A stretch of DNA of 34,502 bases from NCBI GenBank assembly GCA_030528565.1, contig JAUMYP010000007.1, forward strand, positions 48,456 to 82,957, given 5' to 3'. Below, piece by piece: positions 34,423 to 34,502 of this stretch (its first letter is position 1; the number at the start of each line of letters is the position of its first letter). The position numbers and the translations under genes are program-made. The notes under the pieces were generated by a model. The model saw nothing but the letters and a program-made list of their open reading frames with translations. It was not told the DNA's origin and ran no database searches. This DNA comes from Pseudomonadota bacterium. GTDB lineage: Bacteria > Pseudomonadota > Gammaproteobacteria > Xanthomonadales > Xanthomonadaceae.

Positions 34423-34502
34423 TTAACGGGATGACAGTTGCTGCTTCGCCCACTGGCCGAGTTTTTCCCGGCCAATCTTGGCGTTGTGGCGGATGTCCAC
34501 CG
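34423..34502 (-). CDS. C-terminal end of an OleC-like AMP-dependent ligase (partial)
   Basis: Only 25 codons and the TAA stop (34423-34425) are inside. They read VDIRHNAKIGREKLGQWAKQ followed by QLSSR. The VD-RHNAKI-REKL-WA pattern is one I associate with the C-terminus of the fatty-acyl-AMP ligase family that includes OleC of the olefin/beta-lactone pathway in Xanthomonas. Recognition is from this short piece only, so confidence is moderate. Confidence 0.5.
   Translation of the reverse strand, partial: VDIRHNAKIGREKLGQWAKQQLSSR

Overview
The window looks like about 34.5 kb of a GC-rich gammaproteobacterial chromosome, probably Lysobacterales (Xanthomonadales) or a close relative. The supporting signs are an HslV with a short pro-sequence ending NVFHA before TTIV, a long (type II) QueF, a homodimeric-type AceE, tatABC, aerobic HemF, a secreted 163-aa protein of a kind I associate with this order, and a partial protein at the right edge resembling the C-terminus of OleC. 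The family-level assignment is inference.

Region 1 (1-5600) is accessory. It opens with a tandem family of 82-aa glycine/alanine-rich hydrophobic proteins (two complete copies and one tail) and a different small membrane protein between the complete copies. A terminator follows, then a 30-repeat/29-spacer CRISPR array (1411-3445). Repeat folding and the degenerate outer repeat indicate that the array is transcribed on the minus strand from a leader at 3446-3752. Beyond the leader lie a CARF-nuclease of the Card1/Can2 family (minus) and, divergently, Csx16 (plus). Card1 is a cyclic-oligoadenylate-activated effector, and Csx16 is a proposed ring nuclease that would switch it off. No cas1, cas2, cas6, cas10 or other core type III gene is visible, so the array and its ancillary pair must use core genes outside the window, or else none.

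Region 2 (5603-13248, minus) is a housekeeping run. In transcription order it holds hemH, an alpha/beta hydrolase, cytochrome c5, an ExeM/NucH-like nuclease, a second alpha/beta hydrolase, zapE, queF, a LysM protein and a lipoprotein, ending at a strong hairpin terminator shared with csx16.

Region 3 (13362-25303, mostly plus) holds a SYLF-domain exported protein, tatA-tatB-tatC, an RDD membrane protein, a convergent multi-pass membrane protein, glyQ-glyS, hslV-hslU behind a near-consensus sigma-32 promoter, and aceE. A fragment of a TonB-dependent receptor lies between hslU and aceE.

Region 4 (25422-27401) holds a small membrane protein and a class II Fic protein with a C-terminal winged helix. 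The Fic gene is preceded by an AT-rich patch of CTATCAA boxes that looks like an autoregulatory operator. Hairpins with a common GGGCAGC/GCTGCCC core sit on both sides.

Region 5 (27402-34502, mostly minus) holds a YbhB/PEBP protein, a YheT-like hydrolase, a PlsC-like acyltransferase, relA, the divergent 163-aa secreted protein, a PAP2 phosphatase-like protein, hemF and the partial OleC-like end. No rRNA, tRNA, insertion sequence or prophage gene was recognised.
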